Positions 45,401 through 57,300 of a DNA stretch of 64,000 nt are shown piece after piece (position 1 is the stretch's first letter; each line of letters starts with the position of its first letter). The DNA lies in contig OZ025207.1 of the NCBI GenBank assembly GCA_964019055.1, forward strand, positions 16,519,357-16,583,356, given 5' to 3'. The notes below the pieces were generated by a model. That model made no database searches, was not told where the DNA came from, and worked only from the letters and a program-made list of their open reading frames with translations. A program made the position numbers and the translations under genes. This stretch comes from Anthopleura xanthogrammica. Lineage: Eukaryota > Cnidaria > Anthozoa > Actiniaria > Actiniidae.

Positions 45401-48400
45401 ATGGTGGTCAAACACTGACCATTAATTTTGCTGTCAACCAGAAAGAATGCTATTGGAAACTTGTGATTCAGCTGAGGAAAATTCCGCACGAGACAGGAAA
45501 TGACGTCAAGTGAAACCCAGTTATATACTCAAAGAAGCTTTACAATCATGAGAGGTGGTTATCATGAGGTGTAGACACCCACACAACAATCTGATGCTCA
45601 ACCAAAAGAGCCAGCTTGGTATCAATTGGATATTTGTGCGATTGCAGGTACTATGCAACTTACATGAATATTGAATCTTTATCCACAACTAAAGCAGAGC
45701 TGTTGAACGGCAGCCCATATATCCGATGTTGTATATATTTCCAGAATAAATTGCAATTTTTGTCTTCTTTAACTGAAGTGTAAAACAAAGCTGCACCATC
45801 TGGACACAACGAATCAAGGAAAAAAACTAACAGATTGCAGGAATAAATCCTACTACATAACAGAATACAAGGGGTCTTCAAGTGATTGTGTTAATTCAGA
45901 AAATCTGCATTTTTACACTGTCAGAATAGGTCTAAAAATATGTTTTCAAAATCTTTAATTCGTCCCAAGGCTCACTCGTAATTACTGACCAAGACTGCCA
46001 AAATATTCATTCAAAGCCATAAAAGAATCGCTAGGATCCTGGGTCTTAAATCCAAGATTCAAAACATTTGGCTCAATTCCCGGACTTGGCATTGCATAGG
46101 GCTTTTCTGAGTTCAATAAAAATGATGCATTATGGTCTAGCTTCAGTACAAACAACACCATATAAGGCATGATGAATGAAAGATGTTTGCATCAAAGCTA
46201 GACCACAATGCACCATTTTTAGACTTGATTTTTGGGAGGGGGGAGCACTTTCCTTAAGATATAAACAAGGTGCAAAGGATACATTTCAAACAGTATCTTC
46301 TGATATGCTGTTGTATAAAATCAAAATGTTCTTCTCTGTAGTCTCTGTCTTTTTCAAGCATTGACATACTGTCCGTCTGTAAAATAACATACAGTTTAAC
46401 GATTATTACTAATAAACACCTACCAAGGCTGGATGTGAGGTCACAACCTAAAGGCTTAATGGATTTACAATGACCAGCCCCCTTTTCTCCCCCTTAGGCC
46501 CCATTTACACCCACAAGATTTTATTTGAAACCGTATTATTTTCTATTTTCTCAGTTACTCCTTATGTTCCTTAGACCCATAGGGCCGTAAGTTAGAAAAC
46601 TGTAAAAGGTTATTATGTATCCCTCCTTAAATAAAGTTATTGTATTGTATTGTATGGACCCCATTTAGACGGACATGGTTTCATTTGAAACTGTGTTATT
46701 TTCTACTCAGTTACATGTATACTTTGTGTTTACAAGACATCGATTGAATATGTTACTAATGAAACTGTGTTGTTTTGAAAATGCTGTCCGAGACAATACT
46801 TCATATCCCATTCTCATGTACAGGCTGTAAATGCTCTGTAACCCTATGATTTTCGACCCAGTTTCACGCTTATGAAATAAGCCTTAATAACGCCTTAGAC
46901 TACAGCTAAAGAGGTGTATTGCCCAGCATCTGGAACTCCATCTTATTACCTTTGTTAGAACCACAACCATTGGTAGCCCTAAATTATCCCCTAAGACATC
47001 TTCTTCTAGGGGTAGAAGTACTTTTTCTTCATCTTTTAATCCTGCCCCTGATCTTCTCTTGTTCTCTTCCCCAACTTCTTCTGGATCGGCATACTCTTGA
47101 AACTGCTGTACAACTGGTGGAGTGAGAAAACATAAGTTATCAGAAACTGCAGCAGGGCTTCAAGTGTCCCAATATTCCCTATATTTTATTTGAACCCCTA
47201 TGTTCCACTATATAGTTCTTAAATGTCCTATAATTCCTATAATTTTATTCAGAGAAGAAAAGGAAAAAATTATTATCAAGCTCAAACTTTGGTATTGGTG
47301 GAAGGGAAATAAAAATTAACTTAAAAAATATAGGAAATATAGGGACACTTGAAGCCCTGCTGCAGCATCAGCGAGACAATAGCCTGGCATTAATAATAAA
47401 TATCTAATAAAAGATCAAATCTCAGATAGGCCTCAACTTTTAGTGTAAGTACTATATTTTCTGTTGTAAACCAATGATACATTTTCGCACACTGTCATTG
47501 GTCCAAAGAGGTTACATGGTAGATTTTCACAGGACGGATATCAGATATATTACTTCTCTCATGTGCTTTGAGGGTTTTCTCCATGTTCTCTAGTTTTCCT
47601 CCCTCCTCAAATACCAACTTTTAAATTAAGTGCGTAAAGAGCTACTCTGTAGATATGCCACTGCTAAGCTCTATTATTTATTTATTGTTAAACATTATTT
47701 CATTACTATTTTGCATAGAACTAAAAGCCCTCATAAAAAATTCCAATTGTGCACATTGTAGATTTTTAAAATGGAAAAAAAATTATTACCCGAATAAGCT
47801 TATAATGAAAAAGCTAAAATATCATGTAATGGCATTCATTTATTTCCTATTAGTGACATCATTAAAAGTATATATATAGAAAACTAGCTAAAACACATTG
47901 ACCTTAGAAGTCTGATATCACCATACACACCTTAAAACCATTCATTCAAAGGTATTTGGGTGCAGTTATGAACTATTTAAATTAACTTTGAGTAAGGAAT
48001 TACCATTGATAAAAAAACTTTAACCTCTGACAGTCTGGAACTAATAAGAAGTAAGAATAGAAATTCCAAATGCCCTTTGTTGCTGCTGTTCAAAAAGTGC
48101 TACACAAAATATTGTTTTATCCTAGCTACTGTATTAAGAGATATGCTATCAGGGCTTGAGATAATGGCTGGTCATCGAATAACGTCCGGCCAAAATTTGA
48201 ACTTGTCTGGTCAAATTTTTGCCTTGCAGATCTTTTTGACCAGTAACATTGACCCAGAAACAAGGTATGACCAAGCTAAAATTAATTAGGCTGGTTATCA
48301 TGACTGGTGACTGATGAGCCATTATTTCAAGCCCTGTAGCCATTGAAGTTTAGGACAATCAAATTTGAGGTACATGTTATTGAGATTTGGAAGCCCTTTT

Positions 48401-51400
48401 TAAGATATTGAGATTTGGTTTAGTGATGATGATGGCCATATTAATGCTAATGTTATTGATGACTACATGTACTGTCAGTATAATCATAAGGATAACAAAA
48501 ATGATGTTTCTCTACACAGGAGAACACCCACTGGCTTGTATTTATTATAGGTACTCAGTACGTGTGCTGTTTATCCTAAGTCTGGAGATGGTTCTACAAA
48601 CCCGAATAAATTATCTGGTAAAATGCTATCCAGTGAATAGTAATTCATTACAATAGGATAAAAACTGGTGGATAACTCTTATTTAAGCTTTATCTAACTG
48701 AAGCACACTATATAGATAAAGTTTATCTGCTGGATAAGGATTTATTGAGTGGATAGTGCTGCTTATTCTGGCTTCATACAACTGGCCTCAGATATAATTC
48801 ATTTACACTATAGTAATAAGCATAACAAATTTAACCAACGATACAATTTTACATAGAAAAAAATCTAACAAACCCAACATGGTTATAATTGAGTTCTTGA
48901 ACTAGCGAAACTCAGGAAACTTTTAAAAGTTTATACTAGATTAGATTAATAAAGGCTTAAATTGGCAATATAATGTGCTTGGTGTGTGCAGTTTTAGTGT
49001 TTTACAAATGTGACAAGAGGGCTCAATACTTGGAAAAATTAATTTACTTTGGCTCAGTGATATTGTGATGAGTATTTTTGGTCTAAATTAAACAAGCCAT
49101 AATAGTTCAGACAGGGAATAAGAAAGTCAACCAGCCATTGAGATGTTCTGCTCTAACAGCCAAATAAGGTAAACAGCTGAGGAAACAGACCACCCTTGTG
49201 AAGCAGAACACAGATTTAGCAGTGTGGAAAAGAAAGGAGGATCAGAAGTCATCCCATTACAAAATATTTAATCTAAAACTAGTAAACAGACAGTGGGAAC
49301 TCAGGAGGAAATAAATTGATTAAATCTGTACAAAAAGACATTACTTGGAGCCTAACAATAGGCTTTACTCAAGTGTAACTTTAGTAAGTTAGAACACATA
49401 AATAGCAATGTGGATAGTACTAAATTATGAGATATCATTTCAGCATAATATATATATATATATATGAAATTTAATCTCAAAAAATTAAACAGATAGTAGA
49501 GACTCAAGAAGAAGTCTGGATTAAATCTGTACAAAAAGACAATGATAACAATAGGTTTCATTCAAGTGTAACCAATTGATAAGAACAAAGTGATGGAAAT
49601 TGTTTGAGAGATTTAGCAATGAAATGTTAAATTGATTCTCAATTTCTAAAATAAAACTGCTGAATTGTGTGACAAATATATGCATCAACCATGACACCAA
49701 ACAATATTCTAGTAATGGTTTTAGCAGCCTCAGTAGATATAACTGAGCAATATCAGTGCATAATGTTTTTGAAAAGTTCAATAATGTACAACATTCTAGA
49801 TTGGTTGGTTGATTGAAGCTTATGTTAAAAGAATACAATGGGAATGGTATGGGTACAATATTGAAAATTCTTCACACTAATACTAAAAATACTTAGTAAG
49901 GTAACGGGTAAAAAAAACAAGTAAAAAACTGGGTGCTCAAGACAGATTTTCAAAATTAGAGGAGGAGGATTCAGGTGCTTTGTAAACAAATGAATGACAT
50001 TTTCAAGGATTTTAGTTTCTAGTATTTTAAATTATTAGAAGGAATATAAAAACAGAATACATGTGGCCAAGTGTTGTTTTAAACATCAAGAAGGTGAAGC
50101 CATGCTTTCTGAACCCTAAAAAATCATGCATTAGATATATTCAATTCTGGAACATTCTGTGGGGTATATCCACGTGTTTGTATTGGTGAATACAACAAAA
50201 TATTAAAATTATAAAAAACTCTAGTCTTATAAGACTATAAATTAGAGCTGTTACATTTAAAAAATGTTACTAAATGATAAAAACAGTATAAATTTATAGA
50301 AAGTTTGTAAATATATAATTATTTGTCAGATGATTAAGGCTAATTACAATGTTCCTATGGTTCATAAATCAAAATATAATTTAGTTTTTGAAATTTTGTG
50401 AGCTTTATTCTTAAGCATTTTATGGTTTATTGATAATATTATCCAGAGAACTAAAATAGACATGATCTAATGATAAAAGATTAGTTAATTATTATCATTA
50501 TAATATTATGCATAGAACAATATTTTTTTAAATCCTCAAAACCAATTAATCTATATTTGGAGCAAATATATTACTGTCGTCAGTATCATCTGTGTTTGCA
50601 ACACATCTCCACTGCCGAGTATGGGGATATTAAATATGGTAATGATGAAAAAGTGTGTATAATTTTCTTCCAGACTGGATGCACATGGCAACATATCCAC
50701 TCCAGAAATATTTGACCAAATTATATTTTTTGAAAAATAGAATACCAAATAAATTATGAAGTCAAATGGCCTCAATGATGCTTAGTTAGTGTATAGATGT
50801 ATGGGACCCTGTAATACCAATACTAATGGATAAAATACTACAAAATTTAAACTATAAATCTATATAATAGAGAACTGAGCTGCTTTCGACATTATTCATG
50901 CAGACACCTCTGTGTGTTCTGTGCTAGACTCTAATAAATCTTAGCCCAACAACAAACCCTAATAATTCCTAATTTCATTTTTTGCAACAATTACTATGCA
51001 GGATATTATATTTTTTGCTACACACAGATTTATAAATGGGTGGAACTACTTTAGTTCAAAATTCGAAGAAATGTTAAGGTGCAAGAGAAACCATACAATA
51101 AAAGTCGAGGGAATGCAATGAGATTCACACCCACTACAAAAGATAAATAAAACCAAGCAATCAAATAAAAAAATCAGTCTTGCATTGTAGATAGATAAAA
51201 TGATTAAGGACAGTATTGCTACAACATTGGGACCTTAAAATTCCCCAGAAAATTATTTTCAAAATATATTTAAAGCTCTCACACAAAAATTTTTTGAAGT
51301 TCGTGAGCTCAAAATACAAAATTATATGAAAGATGTACAGTAAGATAAACCTCGGAGGATTCTTTATCAGAAGTCAAAATAAGCTAAAACCACTAAAAAT

Positions 51401-52314
51401 AGAGTATATAGAGCAATACATGTAAGATCTAATATCAAAATCAACAAATTATTTGTCTAAAGTTAGCCCAACTTGTCTAAAAATCTGATCACAAACAAGA
51501 TTGTGTTGTGAGCTTAAATTTGATTTCCATAACCAGCAAAAAAGGGCATGAATGAATACTTACTTCGTTCTTCCATTTCATTGAGCTGCTTCGGAGTAAG
51601 CTTCAAAGAATGTATGTGTTCTCTTAAAATCTCAGTCCAAGAATGTAAAGAGTCCATTATAAACCAAGGTTTCGAACAGTCTACGACCAGAACTACAAGA
51701 GTATCGTTGACATTTTTTGGAGTCAGTGCATACTTAAGTAGCGTTTTATTCCTAGGATCTCCGTCTAGAATCCACACATTTAGCCTTGTATAATCTAAGA
51801 AAAGAAAAGACATCCATTAATTGATTAACACAGTATTTAACGACAGAGCTATGCAGAAAAAATTACTCTGAATTTTCAAGTATATTGATCAAGGAACCTC
51901 CCAAAATTTACCGTCTAACTCTTCGTCATGTACATCAAGATACGTGTACTCCAGCCCATGTCCTCGACTTATTTCGTCCTCTTTTCCCCTTATTTTTGAA
52001 ATAAGGGTTGACTTTCCAGATTCATCGTTCCCTACAAAACAAAAACCCGAGGTTAAAAGCGTATTTTCTAAAGAAATTTTCAGTCTATGAAGCTCTATTT
52101 GACTACACACCTAACAGCAAGATGGACTTGTGCGCTCGAAGCTTTCGACTCGCCGAGCTTTGGACATCACGCAAAATCGACGACCTGAGAAAAAAACGAC
52201 TCACATGAGCTCAAATTATAAGTCAAAGTGTCTTAGTTTTTAACATTTTAAAAGAAAAAGCCGGTATTACCAGAGATCTAGATCTCCATTTTCTTGCTGA
52301 TCGACGTCCGCCAT
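42417..52314 (-). CDS. DYNC1LI: Cytoplasmic dynein 1 light intermediate chain
   Basis: Twelve exons run on the minus strand: 52314-52271, 52184-52111, 52031-51912, 51794-51564, 47113-46950, 46376-46283, 45799-45664, 44994-44883, 44482-44423, 43719-43666, 43217-43119 and 42650-42417. All phases agree, giving 473 residues. Vertebrate LIC proteins are about 490-520, so it is slightly short in the C-terminal linker. The N-terminal half is the Ras-like fold that binds dynein heavy chain. It has a P-loop (GNDESGKS, residues about 40-47) followed by 'STLISKIRG', and 'LNVWILDGD' after the switch region. The C-terminal half is disordered but keeps the conserved adaptor-binding helix ([12 protein letters not shown], in the last exon), which contacts Hook, BICD and Spindly-type adaptors. 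The role is cargo attachment and minus-end transport on microtubules. The intron of about 4.4 kb after exon 4 is full of AT-rich sequence and MITEs. Confidence 0.95.
42720..43165 (-). repeat. Tandem array of an exon 3' end plus its splice donor
   Basis: The 3' part of dynein exon 11 (GCTGGAAGAGCCAAG then gtaagagatcc) and about 80 bp of following intron are repeated two to three times downstream, in units of about 110-125 bp. Each unit has a pyrimidine tract with ctag and a good donor, framing a pseudo-exon of about 43 bases in the best copies. From the phase-0 exon 11 it would read into a stop codon (GCA GTC AGG TAG). Further degraded units reach about 42720. Confidence 0.75.
43802..44036 (+). 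mobile_element. tRNA-derived SINE, second family
   Basis: The A-box-like 'tggcatagcggtgag' and B-box 'ggttcgagtcc' are followed by a body containing 'tgtgctttgagggttttt', 'ctccag' and 'gccactgctaaatcc'. Inverted relatives are at 57021-57192 and 59301-59490, with a partial copy at about 47552-47675. It lies in a dynein intron. Confidence 0.78.
44190..44397. repeat. 14-bp minisatellite, about 15 near-perfect copies
   Basis: The unit 'atggggatggtttc' repeats almost without error in a dynein intron. Because 14 is not a multiple of three and the unit has no stop in any frame, it creates open frames on the plus strand (Gly/Trp/His-rich) that are not genes. The uniformity suggests recent expansion. 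Confidence 0.95.
45167..45320. repeat. Imperfect (ATG)n microsatellite
   Basis: Runs of atgatg with taatg and ctaatg variants directly abut the 3' end of the inverted SINE (45318-45612). They probably grew from its tail. Confidence 0.9.
45318..45612 (-). mobile_element. SINE (family of 264-567), minus strand, interrupted
   Basis: Read on the minus strand it carries 'tctacacctcatgataacc', 'ctctcatgattgtaaagc' and, after an insertion, 'catagaaagggtgccatata'. The middle (45347-45521) is a separate inserted element. The (ATG)n tract forms its 3' tail. Confidence 0.75.
45347..45521. mobile_element. MITE nested inside the SINE, TA target duplication
   Basis: The ends 'ttgctgggtttca' and 'tgaaacccagt' are mirrored. 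Removing it and one 'ta' restores the SINE tail seen in other copies. This gives a clear insertion order. Confidence 0.75.
47153..47359. mobile_element. MITE with 'cagggctt' ends and about 35-bp inverted repeats
   Basis: The left end 'cagggcttcaagtgtccc' is mirrored by 'gggacacttgaagccctg' at the right. Both sides carry 'ctgcag', which looks like a 6-bp target duplication. It starts about 40 bases outside dynein exon 5 (acceptor side). Confidence 0.8.
48150..48336. mobile_element. MITE with 'cagggcttga' ends
   Basis: The left end 'cagggcttgagataatggct' is mirrored by 'agccattatttcaagccctg' with one mismatch. The interior repeats 'ctggtca' type motifs. A related left half lies at 58684-58862. 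Confidence 0.75.
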
Positions 52315-52796
52315 TTTGGTGATACTTTCAGGTTTCCCGGATGTAGATTGTTAATAATCTCTAATACTAGGATCCATTCCCTTCGCTTCTTTTTTCTTTT
52401 CGAACTCCAAACTTGCGATGCGTTAGGTTTTCGCTTTAGAATAAGGGAAAAATAAAGATATTTTTTGGTCAACTGAAAATAACACTTTTACTTAATCTAC
52501 TTTTTTCTTGCACAGGCTATCCAAGCTCTGTATTAGAAGGGATAAAACCATGCAATATCAGTATGTTTTTAGGATGTCGTATTTTGTTAAAATATTTAAA
52601 TAAAACGGGCTGGAGTTACCTGGTATATTGAATTGTTGTATTAGGAACTTTTTTTTTTACTGGATTACAGCTATTTTAGAGGGCTTTTGTATTTTTCTCT
52701 AATAAACCGAGTGAAATACCGCCGAATATAAAAAAGCTTTTCCGGTATTCTGACTGATTGTATTTTCAATGATGTTGGATAAATCATTGTGCACCA

Positions 52797-53440
52797 CATC
52801 TTAGTTAGGTAACAGGGTTTGTTGTGTTGTCACACGTAGCAAACTTTCCTGTAGCATTGCGCACCACATCACAGGTAGGTAACATGGTTTGTAGAGGGAT
52901 GTCACATATAGCAACCTTTCCTGTAGCATTGCGCACCACATCACAGGTAGGTAACAGGGTTTGTAGAGGGATGTCACACGTAGTAACATTTCCTGTAACA
53001 TTGCGCACCACATCACAGGTAGGTAACAGGGTTTGTAGAGGGATGTCACACGTAGCAACCTTTCCTGTAACATTGCGCACCACATCACAGGTAGGTAACA
53101 GGGTTTATAGAGGATTGTCACACGTAGCAACCTTTACTGTAACATTGCGCACAACATCACAGGTAGGTAACAGGGTTTGCAGAGAATTGTCACATGTAGC
53201 AACCTTTCCTGTAACATTGTGCACAACATCACAGGTAGGTAACATGGTCTATAGAAGGATTTCACACGTATCGATCTTCTATATAACATTGCACACAACA
53301 TCACAGGTAGGTAACATGGTCTATAGAAGGATTTCACACGTATCGATCTTCTATATAACATTGCACACAACATCACAGGTAGGTAACATGGTCTACGGAA
53401 GAATTCACACGTAGCCATCTTCTATATAACATTGGGCACA
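52797..53440. repeat. 72-bp tandem satellite, about nine units
   Basis: The unit carries 'gcaccacatcacaggtaggt' and 'acgtagcaacctttcctgta'. Its period, measured between 'acaggtaggt' at 52871 and 52943, is 72 bp, exactly 24 codons. This keeps reading frames open on both strands (up to 196 codons) although no protein is implied. It fills most of the space between the dynein start (52314) and the FBXO31-like stop (53836). Units toward 53250-53440 form a diverged subtype. Confidence 0.93.
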
Positions 53441-53835
53441 AAATAGTAGGTAATTAACAAAGTTTTTCTGTTTGTTTTTTATTTTGCGATAAAAAATTAC
53501 ATGGAGTAAATTTATATGGAGTAAATTTTTGTTTTTTATCCATATTAATGCCGACCTTCATAGATGTTACTGGTAAACAAAGATACTCAAGAGAATAACA
53601 CGTAATATGATATGTGGGATAATGTCAGGCATTACAATGATCAGCCTACGAAAACAGACGTCCTAAATGAGAGACGGAAGGACGTCTGTTTTCTCAGGCT
53701 ATACAATGATGCAAAGACAAGCAGTTACTTTCTTGGCTTAACACATGTCAGGAGGTCTAAATAAATAAGCTGCAACATATATTGCGAAAAGCCAAGATCA
53801 GTCGTATTTGTGACCAGCTAAAACTGGATCATAAT

Positions 53836-54357
53836 TCAGTTTTGAAGAAATTCCTCCTCTGTCCGACGAAACGTGGCAAAAGCTCGAAGCTCCGTCCAAA
53901 GTATTCCAAATTCATTTTTTTCAAAAACATATAAAATATTATCAGTCCATTGTGGTGAAACAAAACCTGTGTTTGCTATTCGTCCAACCCCTTTAAATCT
54001 GAAACACGAGAAGAAAATAGATCAAATTAATATTAAGCCCTAAAAGAGATTCTAAAATATAAAAGTAATGCAGTTTCTCCTTGCTTTCATATGAATTTCA
54101 CGGTCAACTCTCGCCTTCTGACACCTCGATGTTACGGAGCCCTCGCTATTGCGGACGGGAGCAAAATCCCTGGCGGAAAATACTGACAAATAAATGACCA
54201 TAATACTATTAATTCTGGACGTTTGCTATGACGCCACAACAAGTGGCGGTCCTGAGGGTGTCCACGGTAGCCAGAAATGACTATAATATGCATATCACTA
54301 GCAAAAAATGAGTATTTATGATAGCGAGGTATAAAAACAAGCAAACAAACAGACGGG

Positions 54358-54390
<33 letters not shown>

Positions 54391-57300
54391 CAACAAACAA
54401 ACAAACAAAGATGTCTCACCTTCTCACGTAGTGTTTCAGATGAGTTGGAATTTCACCAAAGTATCCGGTAGGAAGATGGAAAGGATGCTTGTTGTTGTAC
54501 TTGTTATTTGGGACGTTGCTTCTATCGTCTTCTTCGCTTTCTTCAAGTGGAGAAGTGAGGTCAACATCGAATGTGATCTCACCGGATGGGACATTAGGAT
54601 CGCCCTGTTGAATAATGAAGAAAAATTACCGCGAGTCAAGTATGGATATCATCTGATAACATTGTCACTGGCATTCCCATCATCGTAGTCACCACTACCA
54701 CCTCCTTCTCGACAGATCACTACTGTACCTTCACTATCATTATTTTCACAAGCACTACCACCACCATCATCATCATCTGAAGCAGTGACATCATCATCAC
54801 AAATTAGAGAGCTTAAGATTCCCGTTTTTTCTCCCGCAAACGGCAAACGTGACCAAGTTTTCTTCGTTTTCCTTTATTTCACTTTACGTTTTGCAAACTT
54901 TCTTAACAAAAAGAAATATTATTTTGTTTATCTACTACTTGGAGATTTTTACGATTCTTTTTCACTAATTTTAAAGAACTTTTCACTGGTCAACTGACGT
55001 TTCACGTTTGCCGTAAACGGGATTCTTAAACTCTCTAATCAAATTGGAAAACCAGTAATATTTATGACTGAAAATGTTTCATCCAATAAATGAGAGTATC
55101 TTTTACGAACTCACAAGGAATCCGGCTCAAACTCAGTGTATATATACTCACCGTGACCTTGGTACCAAGAACTCTATCTTTACAGTCACAAACCATTATC
55201 AATTCTACCCCATGACTACTGTAGGTACCCTATAATACGTAATGAAACGGTAAAATGTCAGCGCAAAACTTGAAACTCAAAATATATATAGATGAATGGC
55301 CCTCGTTTTGTGTGTGTAATACTCAATTAAAAGAATTAGAAAAGCTCAGCTTTGTTATTTCTTGCCCTATCTCCTTGGGTTAGATTGGCTTGGATTGGGT
55401 GATTTGCACGCTTACTGCATTCACTGAAAAAGGTAACCTTGTTTTGTATTTTTCAGTGAGTGATTAAGAAATAAGAGAACCGAGATAAAACTTTCTAAGC
55501 ATCCGATAGGAAAGAAATAGCTTTGGGAATTTTGCTATGCCAGTGACATCCTTTTCATTGGCATTGGCAAAAATGTGTACCGCGGCCAATCCCCGTCCAG
55601 AACAACACTCAGGGTCTTAAAATAACCGAGAAGTGCTGTCTTTGTAATTACGTGTACAATCCTCAACCAGGCCAAAACTTGGGGTCTTAAAATAACTGAA
55701 GGGACGAACACTTTAAATAGCATTCCTGCTTCTCCACACCTCATCATCAATAACCAATATCGGAGGGCGTAAAAGAAACACTGAGAATGTAAAGAAACCT
55801 TGGCAGTGATTTGACCCTCAGTGCCTACACCTCATGCTAACCACCTCTCATGATTGTAAAGCGCCTTTGAGTCTATACATAGAAAGGGTGTTTTGTAAAT
55901 CATACATTATACTGATACCTTGTATATTCCAGGAAGTAACAGTGAATCATCATAACCAACAGTTGAAGGTATACTCAATCTATTAAATCTGATATCTGAA
56001 CTACAGAAAAATATGCAAATAAAAACCAGAACAGTAATTAATAGGGAGGATGCTTTATATTCTAACTAACAGGTAAAAATAATGCAGTACGTTACGTCAA
56101 AATTAGCCATATCGTGGTTGAGGACAATACTGGCCCGAGTTGGCATTACAGTGCATTGTGGGGCTGTTTTAGTGGACATATTTTCAAGATGGCGTCTATT
56201 TCGTCCCCTAGAACAGTCCCACAAAAAAAACCAGTCCCACAATGCACTGCATTGCCAGCTCGACCCAGTTTTCCCCCTACCTCAGGATGGTTAATATTAG
56301 GGACAAAGTATCTTATAAATAAGTATTGCAGTCATTCTCAATGGGGAGCAACTACAGAATACCCCGCCAATCGTATTCAGTCGTCGGAACTCTTTGAAGA
56401 ACGAGGCATACAACAATAGAAATCATAGTTATTAATATGTGCATATGATTTGCGGGGTATTCTGTAGGTATACAAATATTTCCATGACACAAAACGTTGC
56501 AACGACGATTCTGCGTGTGCTAGAGCAGTTTTGTATGAGTGGAAAACATGGTTCTGACTTACAGCACATACGCTGCATGACAAAATCTAACACACTAAAT
56601 TCCAATTCCCACTGTCTTTCATCTAATCATCCAATCACAACATGGTACAGCTAAAGTATGGCTATACGAAGTTGCCATATCGTTTCACACTTATGCAAAA
56701 ACTTCCCCGCCTATTGTGAACAACTATAAGCCCAGAATCATCTATAACTTGCTTACCTAAACATTTTATGTATAGCTGCATAACGGCTTAAGATTAAATG
56801 AATAAGATGAGGGCTTGTTGCGAAGATTTCCCCATCATTGTATTCTTCTACAAGCCACTGCTTCAAATATCCTATATTCTGTAAAAATAAAACAGAAAGG
56901 AAAGAGATGGGAAAAAAGAGGGGTTAAAAATCTAAATGCAATTTCTTTTATGTCGAATATGCAGGAAATGCCAGTCTCCCAAGCCAGAGGACCATGACTA
57001 AAGCACCAAACACCAGATCAAATTGAAATTCAGGAGATAACTTTTGTGGAGGGAAGAAGACCAGAAAACACAGAAAAAAACCCTCGAAGCAAGGAGAGAA
57101 CCAACAAGCAACTCTACTCACATACGACACTGAGCCTGGGAATTGAACCAGGGTTGCATTGGTGAGAGGTGACGCACACCACCCATGCTTCCTATTTACA
57201 TCAGATCAAAGGCCAACAATCTGAGGCAGCCATAATACTGGGAGAAAATGATAAGTATGACTAGGCACATATAATATGAGACAAGAAAAGCATACCTGGG

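Noticed and set aside
52824..53414. 196-residue protein
   Set aside because: It is produced by a 72-bp satellite; similar frames are open on the other strand.
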